Positions 42,771-53,963 are shown, numbered from the stretch's first letter. The stretch is DNA of 64,000 nucleotides from Macrosoma leucophasiata (GCA_036365455.1 JAWQUS010000003.1:1198001-1262000), one strand, 5' to 3'. Notes: a model not told the origin generated them from the letters alone. Made by a program: numbers and translations.

Positions 42771-43124
42771 TGGATAATCTTAATTTAAGTCTGGCTTTGG
42801 GACGCGGCCTCGCACATACGACGTTTTTGAGCTGAGCGCGTTGCTAAGTGCTCGTGGCTTTGGGTTTAATCGATGATCGATACGGTTGTTGGATTAGAGC
42901 AATGTAAACAGATATTGGGATGAGTTGGACATTTTATTGACTATATCTTTAAAATATTTTTTTATGAATATTACAGGATGGAAATATAAATGAAGGGTTA
43001 ATTTTCAGAAAAAACGATTATTCAATTCCTGTGTTTTACAAGATACATCGCTACTATTTCTCGTACACACGATGTTAGCCAATTGTAACCTTTAAGCTTG
43101 ATTTCGAAAAACCTATTGAAGGCT
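42771..43124. other. no supported gene
   Basis: Spacer without matched repeat. Confidence 0.4.
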
Positions 43125-43415
43125 CGATGCTTGGTTATGTGCCCGGACGATTCTCCGAGCACATAACCAAGCTTCGAAGGTAGCACTGGGAAACTTCCAG
43201 AACAGCACCAGTGATAAAGAATAATACAGCTGTCCCTGAAACAGCAGATGGGTGGGATGGATGGGATGGATGGGACCCTATAGGGTCCAAGAACAATAAG
43301 AAATCTGTTGTCATATTTTTATAGTTGCTTGAGGGGTTTTCTGATAGCACCCGACCCGGATATCGAACCCAGCGTAGCATTAGTGGTCTGCTCCAACTAG
43401 ACTACCGAGGCAAAA
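43125..43415 (-). mobile_element. tRNA-derived SINE S2 with insertions
   Basis: The head at 43370-43415 (minus: GCCTCGGTAGTCTAGTTGGA, GGTTCGATATCCGG) and body (AACTTCCAGAACAGCACC region) are present. A short GGATG-type repeat (GGGTGGGATGGATGGGATGG at 43250) expands the middle. Confidence 0.65.
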
Positions 43416-43970
43416 AATATAAAATAGAAATAAGGGCTCAGTTTTTTCTTTTTGAAATACGGAATCCTAAAAAAAAACAACTTTTCGTATTTAAATGAAG
43501 TCTGAGCGTTGGTCTCTCTCAACTCACTTAAACAACCTTACGTCCCATGAGCCCCTAAACAGGCCAACTACGCTAAACTATAAAGTTAAATCGCTCCATC
43601 TTACTTTAAGGTTATGTTCACTTCGAAAAGGCAATAAAAAACCAATTTAGTTTGAGGAATCGTTTGAAACTTATTGTGTCATAGGAATGTATGGCCCCGT
43701 AATAACTAACACTTTATAACCGACTTCAAAAATAAAATTTCTCAATTTGGTTGGTTTTTTTTTAATATTGGACAGCGATTGTTGTAATCACACCGACATT
43801 TCTGATCTAATTAGTCGACTGATTTTTTGTATGATGCGAAATAGTTTCCATTTTGGTTCTATAAAAAATTTAATTAGTTTTGCCCAGTTGCATTTATTTT
43901 ATGAGCATTTTTGCTAACATGGGCGAAGAAATTTTCACGTTTGCTTGGATAATTATATTTTTGTAAGTAA
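43416..43970. other. no supported gene; scraps only
   Basis: A S1 scrap (GTATGGCCCCGTAATAACTA at 43690) and a 'cgacttcaaaaataaaattt' stretch like foldback ends. Nothing else. Confidence 0.4.
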
Positions 43971-44065
43971 CTAGCGGCCCGCGCGGGTGCAATTTAGGTA
44001 TGTATGTATGCCAGGTCTCTAACGGGGTAGGCAGAGAGTGTAGAGCGCCAGATAGAAGTCCAGAT
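43971..44065. mobile_element. Helitron-type 3' end fused to R4
   Basis: A-CTAGCGGCCCGCGCGGGTGC at 43971 is the minus-strand Helitron terminus type. It is followed at 43999 by R4 (GTATGTATGCCAGGTCTCTA, GGGGTAGGCAGAGAGTGTAG). Confidence 0.5.
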
Positions 44066-44570
44066 GGTAGTCTCACACTACCCTCCGTCTGTCCACCTAG
44101 ACGGTGGGTGCAAAATAATAAAAAAGGTAATACGATTTGCCGCGCTCTATAATACCGACACTGGAGCTCTACCACCAGTAGAATAGTAGAATTGAATACA
44201 TGTTATTCCCTCTGCCTACCTCATCGGGGACTAAAGGTATGAAATTACGTGTCATAGGCGTATCGAGAACAATCGTTTGGAAATTTATTCACGAGTTCGA
44301 GCTCTTTATGGGACCGGGTCATATTTAATTCATTTTAATACCTCCACTGAATAGACGTCGCCTGACCTCAATTGTAAGAGTATTGGCAAGCGCCGTACCA
44401 ATTATTTTAATATTGAACATGAATTGCATTTAATCATACTGAGCTGTTCAATTGCATTGATTTTTATTTATGGCGTATTGCTATAAGGCGGAATAGAATA
44501 TCAGTTTGTCTGAACACGTTTATCTCTGCAGGTTTCAGTCATCGGCAGACGGTCACTGCTTCTAAAATTA
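44066..44570. other. no supported gene
   Basis: Includes an S2 3' scrap (CCTCTGCCTACCTCATCGGG at 44208). No exon copy seen below 44571. Confidence 0.4.
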
Positions 44571-44630
44571 CGTGCGTACGCAGTCAGTGCCATGCTCACA
44601 AAGGTAGGTCTGCAACGTGTGCAGTACGCG
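44571..44630 (-). pseudogene. decayed copy of exon A, 3' part
   Basis: On minus, CACACGTTGCAGACCTACCT and GAGCATGGCACTGACTGCGT align with exon A (45335-45541) almost codon for codon, encoding HTLQTYLCEHGTDCVR. The frame then hits ACG-TAA instead of continuing to the donor. Separated from the matching upstream part (44759-44812) by about 130 bp of AT-rich insertion. Confidence 0.6.
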
Positions 44631-44758
44631 TAAGTCAAAGGATCCTTAACCAAGTATCTCAAAAAAAAAAAACTTAATTTCAATAACTGTTTATTACGGA
44701 TTACAATGTTTTATGGTTTGCGGCAAGAAACAGAATTTGGGTAGGGGGACTATCCTTT

Positions 44759-44812
44759 ACTTGTGCCGACAGCCGATCATGGCTTGCCATTGCCACTACC
44801 TGGAAAGAACAT
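44759..44812 (-). pseudogene. decayed copy of exon A, middle part
   Basis: On minus, TTCTTTCCAGGTAGTGGCAA and GATCGGCTGTCGGCACAAGT align without long gaps to the part of exon A coding FFASGPNGSGYRLSARG. A TGA lies in the equivalent frame. It pairs with 44571-44630 as one split copy. Confidence 0.55.
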
Positions 44813-44863
44813 ACTCCCAATGCATACACTTAGCGCTATGGCGCTATCATCTAGTTGATCTAC

Positions 44864-45127
44864 CTGAATTAACTGTCGTACACTACAGCCTGTGCCATAC
44901 ACCAGTATGGCAGTCTGTAACGTATACGCGCCGCGTGTCTGTCTAGCCACTACAGCGGGTACTACACAAGGCGCATACTGAGAGATAAATCTATGGTGTG
45001 AACTAATGCGCGCAGCCAGTGCAGAAAGGTCTACAGCATGTGCATGCTGCGCACCGGCTACCTCTAACCACCCACCAGCTACTGGCACTATACGGCAAGA
45101 AGACAAGCCAACACACTCCAATCCCAT
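44864..45127 (-). pseudogene. open region with two diverged exon A copies
   Basis: Open from ATG 45127 to CAG|GTAGATC (donor-like, 44864/44863). Its last part (GCGTATACGTTACAGACTGC ... GTACGACAGTTAATTCAG) aligns with the 3' end of exon A: TRGAYTLQTAILVYGTGCSV versus ARGVHTLQTFLREHGTDC-V, both ending before a CAG|GTAGA donor. A second, weaker match (GCATGCACATGCTGTAGACC, about 45007-45060) precedes it. It could be a diverged spliced exon or decayed tandem copies; the lack of in-frame stops over 85 codons keeps the first option open. Confidence 0.5.
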
Positions 45128-45143
45128 AAAAACTTACAGATGA

Positions 45144-45322
45144 CTAGCGGCTCGCCCCGGCTTCGCACGGGTGCAATGAATGAAACATAGCCTAGGTTCA
45201 TCAGGGATAATGTAGGACTCCAATGGTAAAAGATTCTTTAAAATCGGTCCAGTAGATTCGGAGCCGATTCAATTCAAACAAACAAAAAATGTAATCTTTC
45301 CTCTTTATATTATTAGTGTAGA
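45144..45322 (-). mobile_element. short Helitron-like element
   Basis: On minus: A-TCTACACTAATAATATAAAG (45322) ... GGGGCGAGCCG-CTAG (45144)-T. 179 bp with TC start, CTAG end and A/T target. It sits 12 bp past the exon A donor and before the next copy. Confidence 0.85.
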
Positions 45323-45334
45323 TGAAGTGTCTAC

Positions 45335-45541
45335 CTGCATAAACTGACGTACGCAGTCAGTGCCATGCTCCCGCAGGAAGGTCTGGAGGGTGTGCACACC
45401 GCGCGCCGACAGCCGGTAGCCGCTCCCGTTGGGGCCGGACGCGAAGAAAACCCCCGGGGATGAACCCTCTCCCATTTCAACATCGCCACTGTACTCGTCA
45501 CTGATCAACACGACCGCGGGACCAGGGCAGCGCAGGTTTGT
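45335..45541 (-). CDS. candidate protein-coding exon (exon A), unknown family
   Basis: A GC-rich, GC3-rich open segment of 69 codons on minus in an AT-rich setting. The 3' edge ATGCAG|GTAGAC is a good splice donor; the 5' edge could be TTTTAAAG|ACA, a weak acceptor with little pyrimidine tract. The frame reads TNLRCPGPAVVLISDEYSGD at its start and LQTFLREHGTDCVRQFMQ at its end. I do not recognise the family. Diverged copies follow downstream on the same strand at 45060-44864, 44812-44759 and 44630-44571. No neighbouring exon could be identified, so the gene is known only from this piece. A GC-rich transposon fragment is the main alternative. Confidence 0.5.
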
Positions 45542-45907
45542 CTTTAAAATTAATCTAGGCGAATTCGTATGTACCTGATTTATTTATTCATGATTTATTT
45601 ATTCAATGTGACACAGCTATATTTTTTTGGTATTGTTTTTCATTTATCAGATATGTATGTAATAATAAAATTCATTAAACATATTTTACGACTGATTTAA
45701 TCAGAGCTCTTCTTATATCCTATAACTGTAAATTTTCTTGAAACAGTGAAAGTGTAATATATAAGAAACCAAATAATTAAACTGTGTTAAACATGTCAAA
45801 AATGTAGTCTAATTTACCAACAACGCATAAGGACACTCCACTGTTATTCAAGCTAAACACACATTTAATGTGTCAAAATTAATTTCATTACAATTTATTT
45901 GAAGGTA

Positions 45908-46008
45908 GACGAGGCACGAGAGGTTTGTCAGAACCGGGATGTCTGGCGCTCTACACTCTCTGCCTACCCCGTTAGGGACCTGGCGTGAAGATACATACAT
46001 ACATACAA
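45908..46008 (-). repeat. short dispersed repeat R4
   Basis: GAGGCACGAGAGGTTTGTCA, CGGGATGTCTGGCGCTCTAC, CTGCCTACCCCGTTAGGGAC, CTGGCGTGAAGATACATACA: R4 in reverse. Confidence 0.7.
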
Positions 46009-46924
46009 TTTATTTGATACCACCGAATTATAAAAGCACTCAGCACTTAACGAAATAAATTTTGACAGGTTATAACGTTCACAACACACCTATACAAGGT
46101 TAAACTAAGGTTCAAAGTAACTCGGGCGATACTTAATGCACTTTCAGATAAATATAGCTGCAAAGTACGTAAAACTTTTGTATACTTGTACGCGAGTGGC
46201 ATGTATCGTACAGTCGTAGCGGCGTAGCGTTCGACATGCGCGGCGCGTCCGTAGACACTACGCGCTACGAGACTCGTAGCGGGCGCGTAGCAATGCGACG
46301 TGAAAGCTCGGACATTACGTGACGTCACCGACGATCCAGTTTCCATTGTAAAAGGATCCAGGAACAATATTTGAACTAGTTCAATATGCAAACCTATTAT
46401 ATTATAGCGAGAGAATGTGGACATTATTCAAACAAGATGTAAGTCCTTGTCCGAGAAACCAAAGCCCATATAATTTTTTGCGTAGTTCAATTTTTTCAAT
46501 AACATTAAAATATGTAGCCTCGTGCCGGTATTTTCAAAAGGGATAGACAAAGTAAATGAATGCACTTATGCAAACACTCATATAACTCGCTAGTAACTTA
46601 TTTTCAAAGAGATTAGTAACCATCTTATTACCTATTTAGAGTGACTAGAAATATTTCCTAATGAAAAAATCAGCCAACTGCCAACAGCAAGTCGACCTCG
46701 CAAGTATATGGTATCGTACTACTGAGAAATTTCATATGGTACCGCAAATACCATAGACATCTTATAGGTTTTCCTGTAATCTAGTAAAAGAATCTTCAAA
46801 ATAATATATAATATGTCACGCAAGTCACATCGTAAAACATTGCATTGCATTTTTTAAACCTTCTAAGTTTTATTGGCTGTGGCAGATACACACGAGTGAT
46901 GTATATATGTGAGTGATGATAATG
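46009..46924. other. GC-rich patch, no supported gene
   Basis: 46175-46330 is dense in CGTAGCG/CGCTACG words in both orientations (for example CTACGCGCTACGAGACTCGT), which suggests a foldback remnant. The rest is AT-rich. The 125-codon minus frame over it is explained by this composition. Confidence 0.4.
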
Positions 46925-46990
46925 ATAAGTTTATCGCCAAGTCCAGGCTCGGCAGATATCCCGATCATTAAATACCTCCCATGCTTAGCA
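46925..46990 (+). repeat. diverged R4 fragment
   Basis: GCCAAGTCCAGGCTCGGCAG, ATATCCCGATCATTAAATAC, CCTCCCATGC follow the R4 order with many changes. Confidence 0.35.
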
Positions 46991-47071
46991 TACCTCTTCT
47001 GCATTCATTATTTTCTTTATACATGCACAGCACACCTTTTCCTAAGACTCGCGATCCCACTCTCAAAACTG

Positions 47072-47352
47072 GTGGTAGAGCTCCAGTGACGGAGCTCGCG
47101 GGCGTAGGCACCACCGCATTACCTAATATGCTTGCCGCTAAATGATAGTGTTCAGCACTATCGTGTTCCGGTCAGGTGGTAATGTACGGCCCTGTAATTT
47201 CCGGCACAGAGGCGTATCACCTTAAGCCTTAGGAGTGGTAACGCATCTGCATTTTGACCTTGGTCTTTGTGTGGGTGTCTATAGGCTGCAGTCATCACTA
47301 AACGTCAATGTGAACTGCGTGCTTGTTTGCCACTTCCATTACATAAAAAAAA
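47072..47352 (+). mobile_element. SINE-like S1, full-length reference copy
   Basis: ACTGGTGGTAGAGCTCCAGT at the start, GAGCTCGCGGGCGTAGGCAC, CACCGCATTACCTAATATGC, GTTCCGGTCAGGTGGTAATG, GTGAACTGCGTGCTTGTTTG, CACTTCCATTACAT then A tail. About 280 bp. The inverted GAGCTCC/GGAGCTC pair near the 5' end may fold. Confidence 0.8.
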
Positions 47353-47455
47353 AGACAGTACTCGACCTATTTGGTCAAGGTAGGTCAGTCGGGCCACTTT
47401 ACACACCGGCTTCACTTTATGAACATGAATTCACATAATATCACCATACTTCTCA

Positions 47456-47700
47456 GTAACCGCCTCAGCACTACTGCAACGCTGGGGTGCCGGGTTCGAT
47501 TCCAGGGTCTCGGGCTTCTAGAGATAGGGGTGTAAAATATTTTAGCTCTGGTGCCATTGGGATTCAACCATTTTCTGGAAGTTTCCCAGTACCTCGGAGT
47601 CTGGTAATGTGCCCGGAGATGTCAACAGGTTCGCCACCTGTTACATGGGTGAAAACGTAACATGCGAATCGTGGGTGTATGCATGTTTATGCATTACAAT
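47456..47700 (+). mobile_element. tRNA-derived SINE S2
   Basis: Partial head (CCTCAGCACTACTGCAACGC, GGGTTCGATTCC) and full body (ATTGGGATTCAACCATTTTC, TTTCCCAGTACCTCGGAGTC, CACCTGTTACATGGG), ending GTGGGTGTATGCATG. Confidence 0.75.
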
Positions 47701-47983
47701 TTTCACTATAATATTGGGCAGATACAATATTTTCCCAGCTGAATGGGACCAGCTCACTGAAAGTTACTTTGCCGAATGCAACTGTTCCGTCGCACACTGC
47801 CGATTTGGACTCGGTCAAAACTAAGCTTCATTTCAGTACCTACTTCATTTATTATTAAAGAGAACGAAAACCGAAATAAGAAAAGTTTGTTTTTTAACAA
47901 AATGTTTTTCAAAGCGTAAAAACAAGACTTTTTTCATACATATTTATGTATTCTGGTCGCCCAATGGTCGAAATTTTGAATTT

Positions 47984-48065
47984 AATACTACCATTTAGCG
48001 GTGAAAAGTTAGGTAATGTGTTAATGCTTACGCTCCCGAGCTCGGACACTAGAGCTTTACCACAA
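47984..48065 (-). mobile_element. SINE S1 5' fragment
   Basis: CTACCATTTAGCGGTGAAAA, TTACGCTCCCGAGCTCGGAC, AGAGCTTTACCACA: S1 5' end in reverse, diverged. Confidence 0.55.
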
Positions 48066-48154
48066 ATACTCATACTTTAGGATAGAACAAAATTAAATCT
48101 TATAAAAGGATCATAATCCAGCCGATATCAAATTGGATCAAATCAGGAAATACA

Positions 48155-48905
48155 AGTGTACCGGACAGATGGCGCCACTGGAGTACAGACAGCTCCGTCA
48201 AATCGAATTCCGATATTTACCGCGCCCTGGTACACTCCTATTTCCAAATGAGACGACTAAATTACGCAACATATTTATTTTATTTACATTACTATGCGGA
48301 GGACAGTATTTGCAAATTTTATTTTGGCTTTATTAAAACTTGCAATGGTTGTACAAGAGCCTGAGATGGGGATAGGGATATTTAAATTTAGGTTGTAGGT
48401 GGTTTAAGGTAATTGGCATAAGGATCCAAGTTCGACACCCGGGTCGTAGAATTATTAGTTAATTTGGAAAGGCTGAGTGGTACTCCCAACGTCTGACAAT
48501 GTGTTGATTTCCTAGTCATTAAAGGAAACTTCCATATTTAATAAGTTTTGTTTTCTTTAAACATTTCTTTTTCTCCCAAATTAAATTTGTTTGATTTTTC
48601 AACCGCCAATATTAACGAAAAGAATTAAGTTTAATAAAATGTCGTAAAAGGATAATTTTAGTAATTGAAACCGACCTTGCATTACCAGGAAATACCTTAC
48701 AAGGAATACCGGACAGATGACGCCACTGGAGCAGAGGCAGTTTCATCAAATGGAATCCCGATATTTACCGCGGACGCTTCTATTTCCAATTGAGAGGGAT
48801 AAATTACGCAATACACTTATATTATTTTCCTTACTACGTTCGGGTTGTATTTACAGATTTTTTTTTAACTTTATTAAAACTTGTAATACTTGAACAAGAA
48901 TACCA
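48155..48905 (+). repeat. local tandem duplication, two units
   Basis: Unit 1 48155-48360 and unit 2 48704-48905 share TACCGGACAGATG, CGCCACTGGAG, CCGATATTTACCGCG, TCCTATTTCCAA, TTTATTAAAACTTG. Period about 550 bp. No repeat family recognised; shared words are unrelated to the SINEs. Confidence 0.6.
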
Positions 48906-48923
48906 TATAACTAGATAATTAAT

Positions 48924-49120
48924 TTGTCTCTATAGTCTAGTGGTAGCGGGTGTCACTACTGCTACGCTGGACTTCTGGGTTCGATTCCCGGGTCAGAAGG
49001 TAAGTGCTATTGGGATTTTACATTTTTCAAAAGTTTCCCGATGCCACCCTCGGCCTGCCAGCCAGTATGTTAAAGTGACCGGAAGGCTAGTGAGACACAA
49101 CGTAATCGGCAAATGGTGGG
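48924..49120 (+). mobile_element. tRNA-derived SINE S2
   Basis: Head TCTCTATAGTCTAGTGGTAG, GGGTTCGATTCCCGGGTC (B box), body AGTGCTATTGGGATTTTAC, GTTTCCCGATGCCACCCTCG. 3' end missing. Confidence 0.7.
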
Positions 49121-49439
49121 TGTTTACCTTTACTACCAAACCAGCTTATTAGTAATGGAAATGTTGAGTTAACTAGTCACAGGAGCAATACCGCCATCTC
49201 TAACAGCTGTTAGCTGTCTTATTTTATAGTTACTTCGATTCAGCGTATGACGGCAAGGCAAAAAGTAAAGTATACAGCAACCTTATTTTAATTTAAGTTT
49301 CCCGTTACTTCATATTATAATAAGACTGCAATAACAAAGGATGTATGGCCCCAAGTTTAAAGAAACAATTAAACAGATACACACATAAAACTTGAAATAA
49401 GCCAAGAGCGTATTTGCACACTAATTTAAAATAGATAAA

Positions 49440-51360
49440 GTTTCAATAGCTTTCCCGAACAATCCCTTAGTACGAGTAAGCATTTAAACTGCTAATTATC
49501 TCTAACAATAAATCCCCAAATACAAAAACTACTCAATAAGCCTGTACTATACGTCCTTTCGGCAAATTAATCTCAAATTTGAAGCCACTACTACCACACA
49601 TACAAAGCGAGTCTGCCATTCGCTCCGGCCCCCTCAACTTTATGGCTTATCGGTAGTCAATAGCCATTCACACATAAAAAGGAAATTGTTTGTGAATTTG
49701 TTGAAGCCCTAACTTTTTCAAGGCAAAACCGTATGTGGGGTTTCACGTGGCATTATATTTGAATATAAACTAACTATATGCTGCAATTTTTCTCGTTGAA
49801 TCTGTCTAAGCATTGCAAGCATCCGGCATATTTTAGTATCCGTATCTTCATTGCTAAAAGACCACTATGAAAGTAGTCAGAAGCTAGCAAGCACACTGTT
49901 CATGGTGACGGTAACTGATCAAACAGCTCTCAGAGATCTGCAGCTTTTTTTATGTAATGGAAGTGGCAAACAAGCACTCAGTTCGCATTGATGTTAAGTG
50001 AAGACTGCCGCCTATAGACACTTACAAAAATACCTAGGGCAAAATGCAGATGCGTTACCAGTCCTGAGGCCTAAGGTGTCATGCCTCTGTGCCGGAAATT
50101 ACAGGGCCGTACTTGCCACCTGACCGGAACACCATAGTGCTCTATTTAACGGCAAGTATAAGTAATGCGGTGGTGCCTACGCCCGCGAACTGCGTCACTG
50201 GAGTTCTACCACCAGTCATTCATCGCTAAAAGACCACTATAAAAGTAGCAGCAAACAGACACACTGTTCCTGGTGAAGGTAACTGAATAATACAGCTCAC
50301 AGATATCTACATCTACTAGATAAACCACCTCTGAGAGCAAGTAAGCAATTAAACTGCTAATTATCTCTAACAATAAATCCCACCAAACATAAAACTACTC
50401 AACAACAAGCCTGTACTATACGTCTTTTCGGCCAATTAATCTCAAGTTTGAAGCCACTACCACATACGAAGCGAGTCTGCCATTCCCTCCGACCCCTCAA
50501 CTTTATGCCTTATCGGTAGCCATTCACACATAAAAAGGAAATTGTTTGTGATTTTGTCCCAGCCCTAACTTTAACACGGCGACACAATATGTAGGGTTTC
50601 AGGCGACAATATATTTTTCACCATATACTAACTGTATCCTTCGATTAGACCCGTGTTTAAACTGACTAAGTATTTACGTTGGCATAATTTGTGACATACC
50701 TATTGTAATAAAACGAGTGGCGAGTGAAATTATAGAATCATATGGAATATTTTAAAAAGATACGTATTGTGCCAACCCTTAAGATTTTCCCTCGAGATGG
50801 CTATAGATGTCATACTTTTACGGCTGCTACCTACATAACGCTGCCGTCAGGAATTTGGATTAGCTATGCTAATCTTTGCATGCAATTCAATATTTATAAT
50901 GGCAAACCCATTATATGTCCCACTCCTGGGCACGAGTCTCTATGCAATACAATACATTTTTGAAATTGTTTGTAAATTTGTTCCAGCCCTAACTTTTACA
51001 AGGCGATAAAGTGTGTAGGGTTTCACACAACATTTTTGATTAGATATACAATATCTTTCGATTAGACCTGCGTTTATACTGTTATCATCTACAATTTTGC
51101 AAAGTCAGTATCTTCATTTTTATATAGGTAGGTACCTATGTCTGAGGCCTAAAGTGTTTTCAAATTACGGAGACGTTGGCCTAATTCGTGGCGTATTTTA
51201 AATCGATATTCAATGTGCCAACCCTACAGATTTTCCCTCGAGATGGCTATTGATGTCATTCTTTTACGGCTGCTACCTACATAACGCTGCCGCCAGGTAT
51301 TTGGGTCAGCTTTGAAAATGCTTTGCATGCAATAAAATACATTTTAATAGAATTAACAAT
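49440..51360 (+). repeat. local duplication, two to three units
   Basis: AAGCCTGTACTATACGTC at about 49539 and 50414; GGAAATTGTTTGTGA at about 49681 and 50537, with a third related site at 50955; CCAACCC...TTTTCCCTCGAGATGG at about 50775 and 51215. SINE S1 (49946-50216) interrupts the first junction and is absent from the others, so it came after the duplication. No coding motif. Confidence 0.65.
49946..50216 (-). mobile_element. SINE-like S1
   Basis: TTTATGTAATGGAAGTGGCA ... GGAGTTCTACCACCAGT, with small deletions in the CACTACCATTTAGCGG region. Confidence 0.75.
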
Positions 51361-52229
51361 TCCTTATCACGCAAGCTTCATGTACAAAATTGCAGTTGAT
51401 ACGATTATCTATAAACATAGGGTTTGTATGGGGTGTATCGTCGATTAAAAGTAACTACGATTATTTCTAATAACAAAGTTTTTTTTTCAATTTTCTTAAG
51501 TTTTGCGGCCAAATTTTGACAGGCAACCTAGTGGATATATATTCTCTAGATTATAAATATACGTAAAAATTACGTTTGCAGCTTATCTGGATGAACGAAA
51601 TGATTCTGCAGTGAGATCCTAACCTAAAAAGAATGCATGCGTACTGTCAGTCAATTGAGTTGGTTGATCAATTCGTGGTACCAGTTTAAAACTGTGCATT
51701 GTCCTTACATCACTTTCCAATAATTTATTCGTAGACACGGTCTAGCCATCAAATCTGGCCCCAATTTTCAGATGACGTCATTGGCAGTAATGGCAGGCGA
51801 TAGTCAGGTCAATATTAATTGTTTCGTGGAGCCATTCATGCTACGATATCGTGTAGCGTTAATGCGATTATTAGATAAAATCCCAACTGACGTCACTAAC
51901 AAAGTACTACAAAGTGCTTTATTATGTCATCGTGTATCTATATGACATTTAGTTATTTTCCATGTTTTTTTTTTATTTTTTTTATTGGCAATCGCCAGGA
52001 GGCATAACTGCCAGCATCACGTTTGAATGATTGGAAATATATGGTACATAAATCAATTAATTAAATCCGCGTAGACATCATTAAATCTGAAAACACATAA
52101 TAGGTAAGGTTAGTAGATTATTAAACGATACACATTGTTAATTTTCCATGTTGAATGCAGTTGAAATGAAACATGTGTGAAAATATGACATCTGTCAAAT
52201 CTCACAAAGTCACTAACGAATATATATTT
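51361..52229. other. no supported gene
   Basis: Unassigned AT-rich spacer with a T-run at 51968-51986. Confidence 0.4.
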
Positions 52230-52351
52230 TTTTAAATCTAAATTTATTTGGAGGCTTTTGTCCACTGGAAGAGCGGCTGGACTAGATTCCCAGTAGGCCG
52301 CGAGTTCGAGTCTCGCCTGAAGTCAAATTGTTCTTTCCATTTTTCTTTAAA
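52230..52351 (+). mobile_element. T1 tRNA-like module and tail, truncated
   Basis: CACTGGAAGAGCGGCTGGAC, GGCCGCGAGTTCGAGTCTCG, tail TTGTTCTTTCCATTTTTC. The D arm is altered (GGCTTTTGTCCACTGG). Confidence 0.65.
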
Positions 52352-52536
52352 TCTTAATATATATAAATCTCGTGTCACAATGTTTGTCCTCAATGGACTC
52401 CTAAACCACTTAACCGATTATAATAAAATTCGCACACCATGTGCAGTTCGATCCAACTTGAGAGATAGGATAGCTTACATTACGCTATGACTAATAGGAG
52501 CAGAGCAGCGCGGGCGAAGCCGGGGCGGGCTGCTAG
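52352..52536 (+). mobile_element. short Helitron-like element
   Basis: A-TCTTAATATATATAAATCTC ... GCGAAGCCGGGGCGGGCTG-CTAG-T. 185 bp with both termini. The 5' 120 bp match the 5' end of 2601-3461. It lies directly between two T1 copies. Confidence 0.85.
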
Positions 52537-52537
52537 T

Positions 52538-52890
52538 GAAATATATTTCACAAACATGTGTTAATGCGAAATAATATAAAACAATTATTAAGGGTAAAAG
52601 CGACTTCTTTACGATATTCAATAAACTGCAAAGTCTATTATATCGGTTGCCTAACTAGCATAGTTCGGCAATAGATGGCGCTACTGCTACCATAAAGCAA
52701 TGCAATAAATGTGAAGGAAAGATTTGACAAATCGGGTAGGACTTCAGTAGCTCAATTGGAAGAGTGGCTGGACTAGATTCCCAGTAAGCCGCGAGTTCGA
52801 GTCTCGCCTGAAGTCAAATTTTTCTTTCCATTTTTCTTTAAATAAAATATATTTCACAAGCATGTGTTAATGCGAAATAATATAAAACAA
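52538..52890 (+). mobile_element. T1 element plus extra 5' piece
   Basis: AAATATATTTCACAAACATG (half hairpin), body, tRNA-like module (52741-52814, acceptor ACTTCAG/CTGAAGT, 7 of 7), tail. A second AAATATATTTCACAAGCATG follows at 52848-52890, so this copy probably landed inside another T1. Confidence 0.7.
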
Positions 52891-53249
52891 TTACTTCCAT
52901 TTCACCAATATGAGACACTACCATACAAAAAAATAACAGGCCCACAATTGGTCAACTCCTGCTACACTCACATAAATGCAACATTATTTTTGAGAGTTAT
53001 ATTTATATCCATTATTATTCGTAGCTTGAACTACATATGTAGTCTTTTATAGGATTTTAAGGCACTAACGGAAAGAAAAATATGACTTTAATTGATATTC
53101 GAACTTGCAACATCAAATAACTTGCCCATCCGCTTGATTGCTCAATAGGGGATCGGACAGCTACCGAAAAAAAATCAAACTATGATTAGAATGAATGTTT
53201 GTAAAATAATACGATGACTCATTGAATATTTCCATTTACAATTTAAACA
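52891..53249. other. no supported gene
   Basis: Spacer. 'gaaagaaaaatatgacttt' at 53071 may be a worn T1 tail. Confidence 0.4.
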
Positions 53250-53375
53250 CATCCAGACCGAAACAAATATCTGTAGGCCATACAAACAATTGTCTTAATA
53301 CGAGAATCTAACCCGTGAGCCTGAGTTAAAACGATCGTCACACACCGCTGGACCAACTGGCTCGTCAACTGTACC
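53250..53375 (-). mobile_element. tRNA-derived SINE S3
   Basis: On minus: GACGAGCCAGTTGGTCCAGC, GGTGTGTGACGATCGTTTTA, then a worn B-box region and TTGTATGGCCTACAGATATT. Confidence 0.65.
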
Positions 53376-53679
53376 ATGAATAACATATAAGTACATGTAG
53401 AAACCGCAAAAAAAAACTCAATCAAACGAATTCGCGGCATACGATGTAAGTAAGTGGAAAAGAGCGTCAAATTGTCAATTCATCTTCGTTATCATACACA
53501 GGCTGTCTGCTGTTTCGTCACATCCTCGTAAATCAGTGCTAAGGCTTTGAGGGGATGCCACCTCACACATTATGCGCATATATATTTTGAGGGTTCCATA
53601 GACAAGTGACAAAAAATAAAACTCTTATAGATTCGTCAGGGTTCGAAGTGATAAATATACCTAAATAATTATCTTGATT

Positions 53680-53963
53680 TGTTTTATGTCATTAAAGTGG
53701 CAAACAGGCATGCAGTTCACATTGATGTTAAGTGATGACTGCGGCTTGTAGACACCCACACAATGATCAGAGGTCAAAATGCAGATGCGTTGCCACTCCT
53801 GAGTCTTAAAGTGTTATGCCTCTGTGCCGGAAATTACAGGGTCTTACATTACCACCTGACCGGAACACGATAGTGCTGAACACTACCATTTAGCGGCAAG
53901 TATATTAGGTAATGCGGTGGTGCCTACGCCCGCGAGCTCCGTCACTGGAGTTCTGCCACCAGT
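53680..53963 (-). mobile_element. SINE-like S1, full length
   Basis: TTTATGTCATTAAAGTGGCA ... CTGGAGTTCTGCCACCAGT. All internal blocks are present. Confidence 0.8.

Noticed and set aside
46047..46424. 125-codon minus-strand frame upstream of exon A as another exon of the same gene
   Set aside because: The GC-rich part is built of mirrored CGTAGCG words and no splice junction could be fitted.
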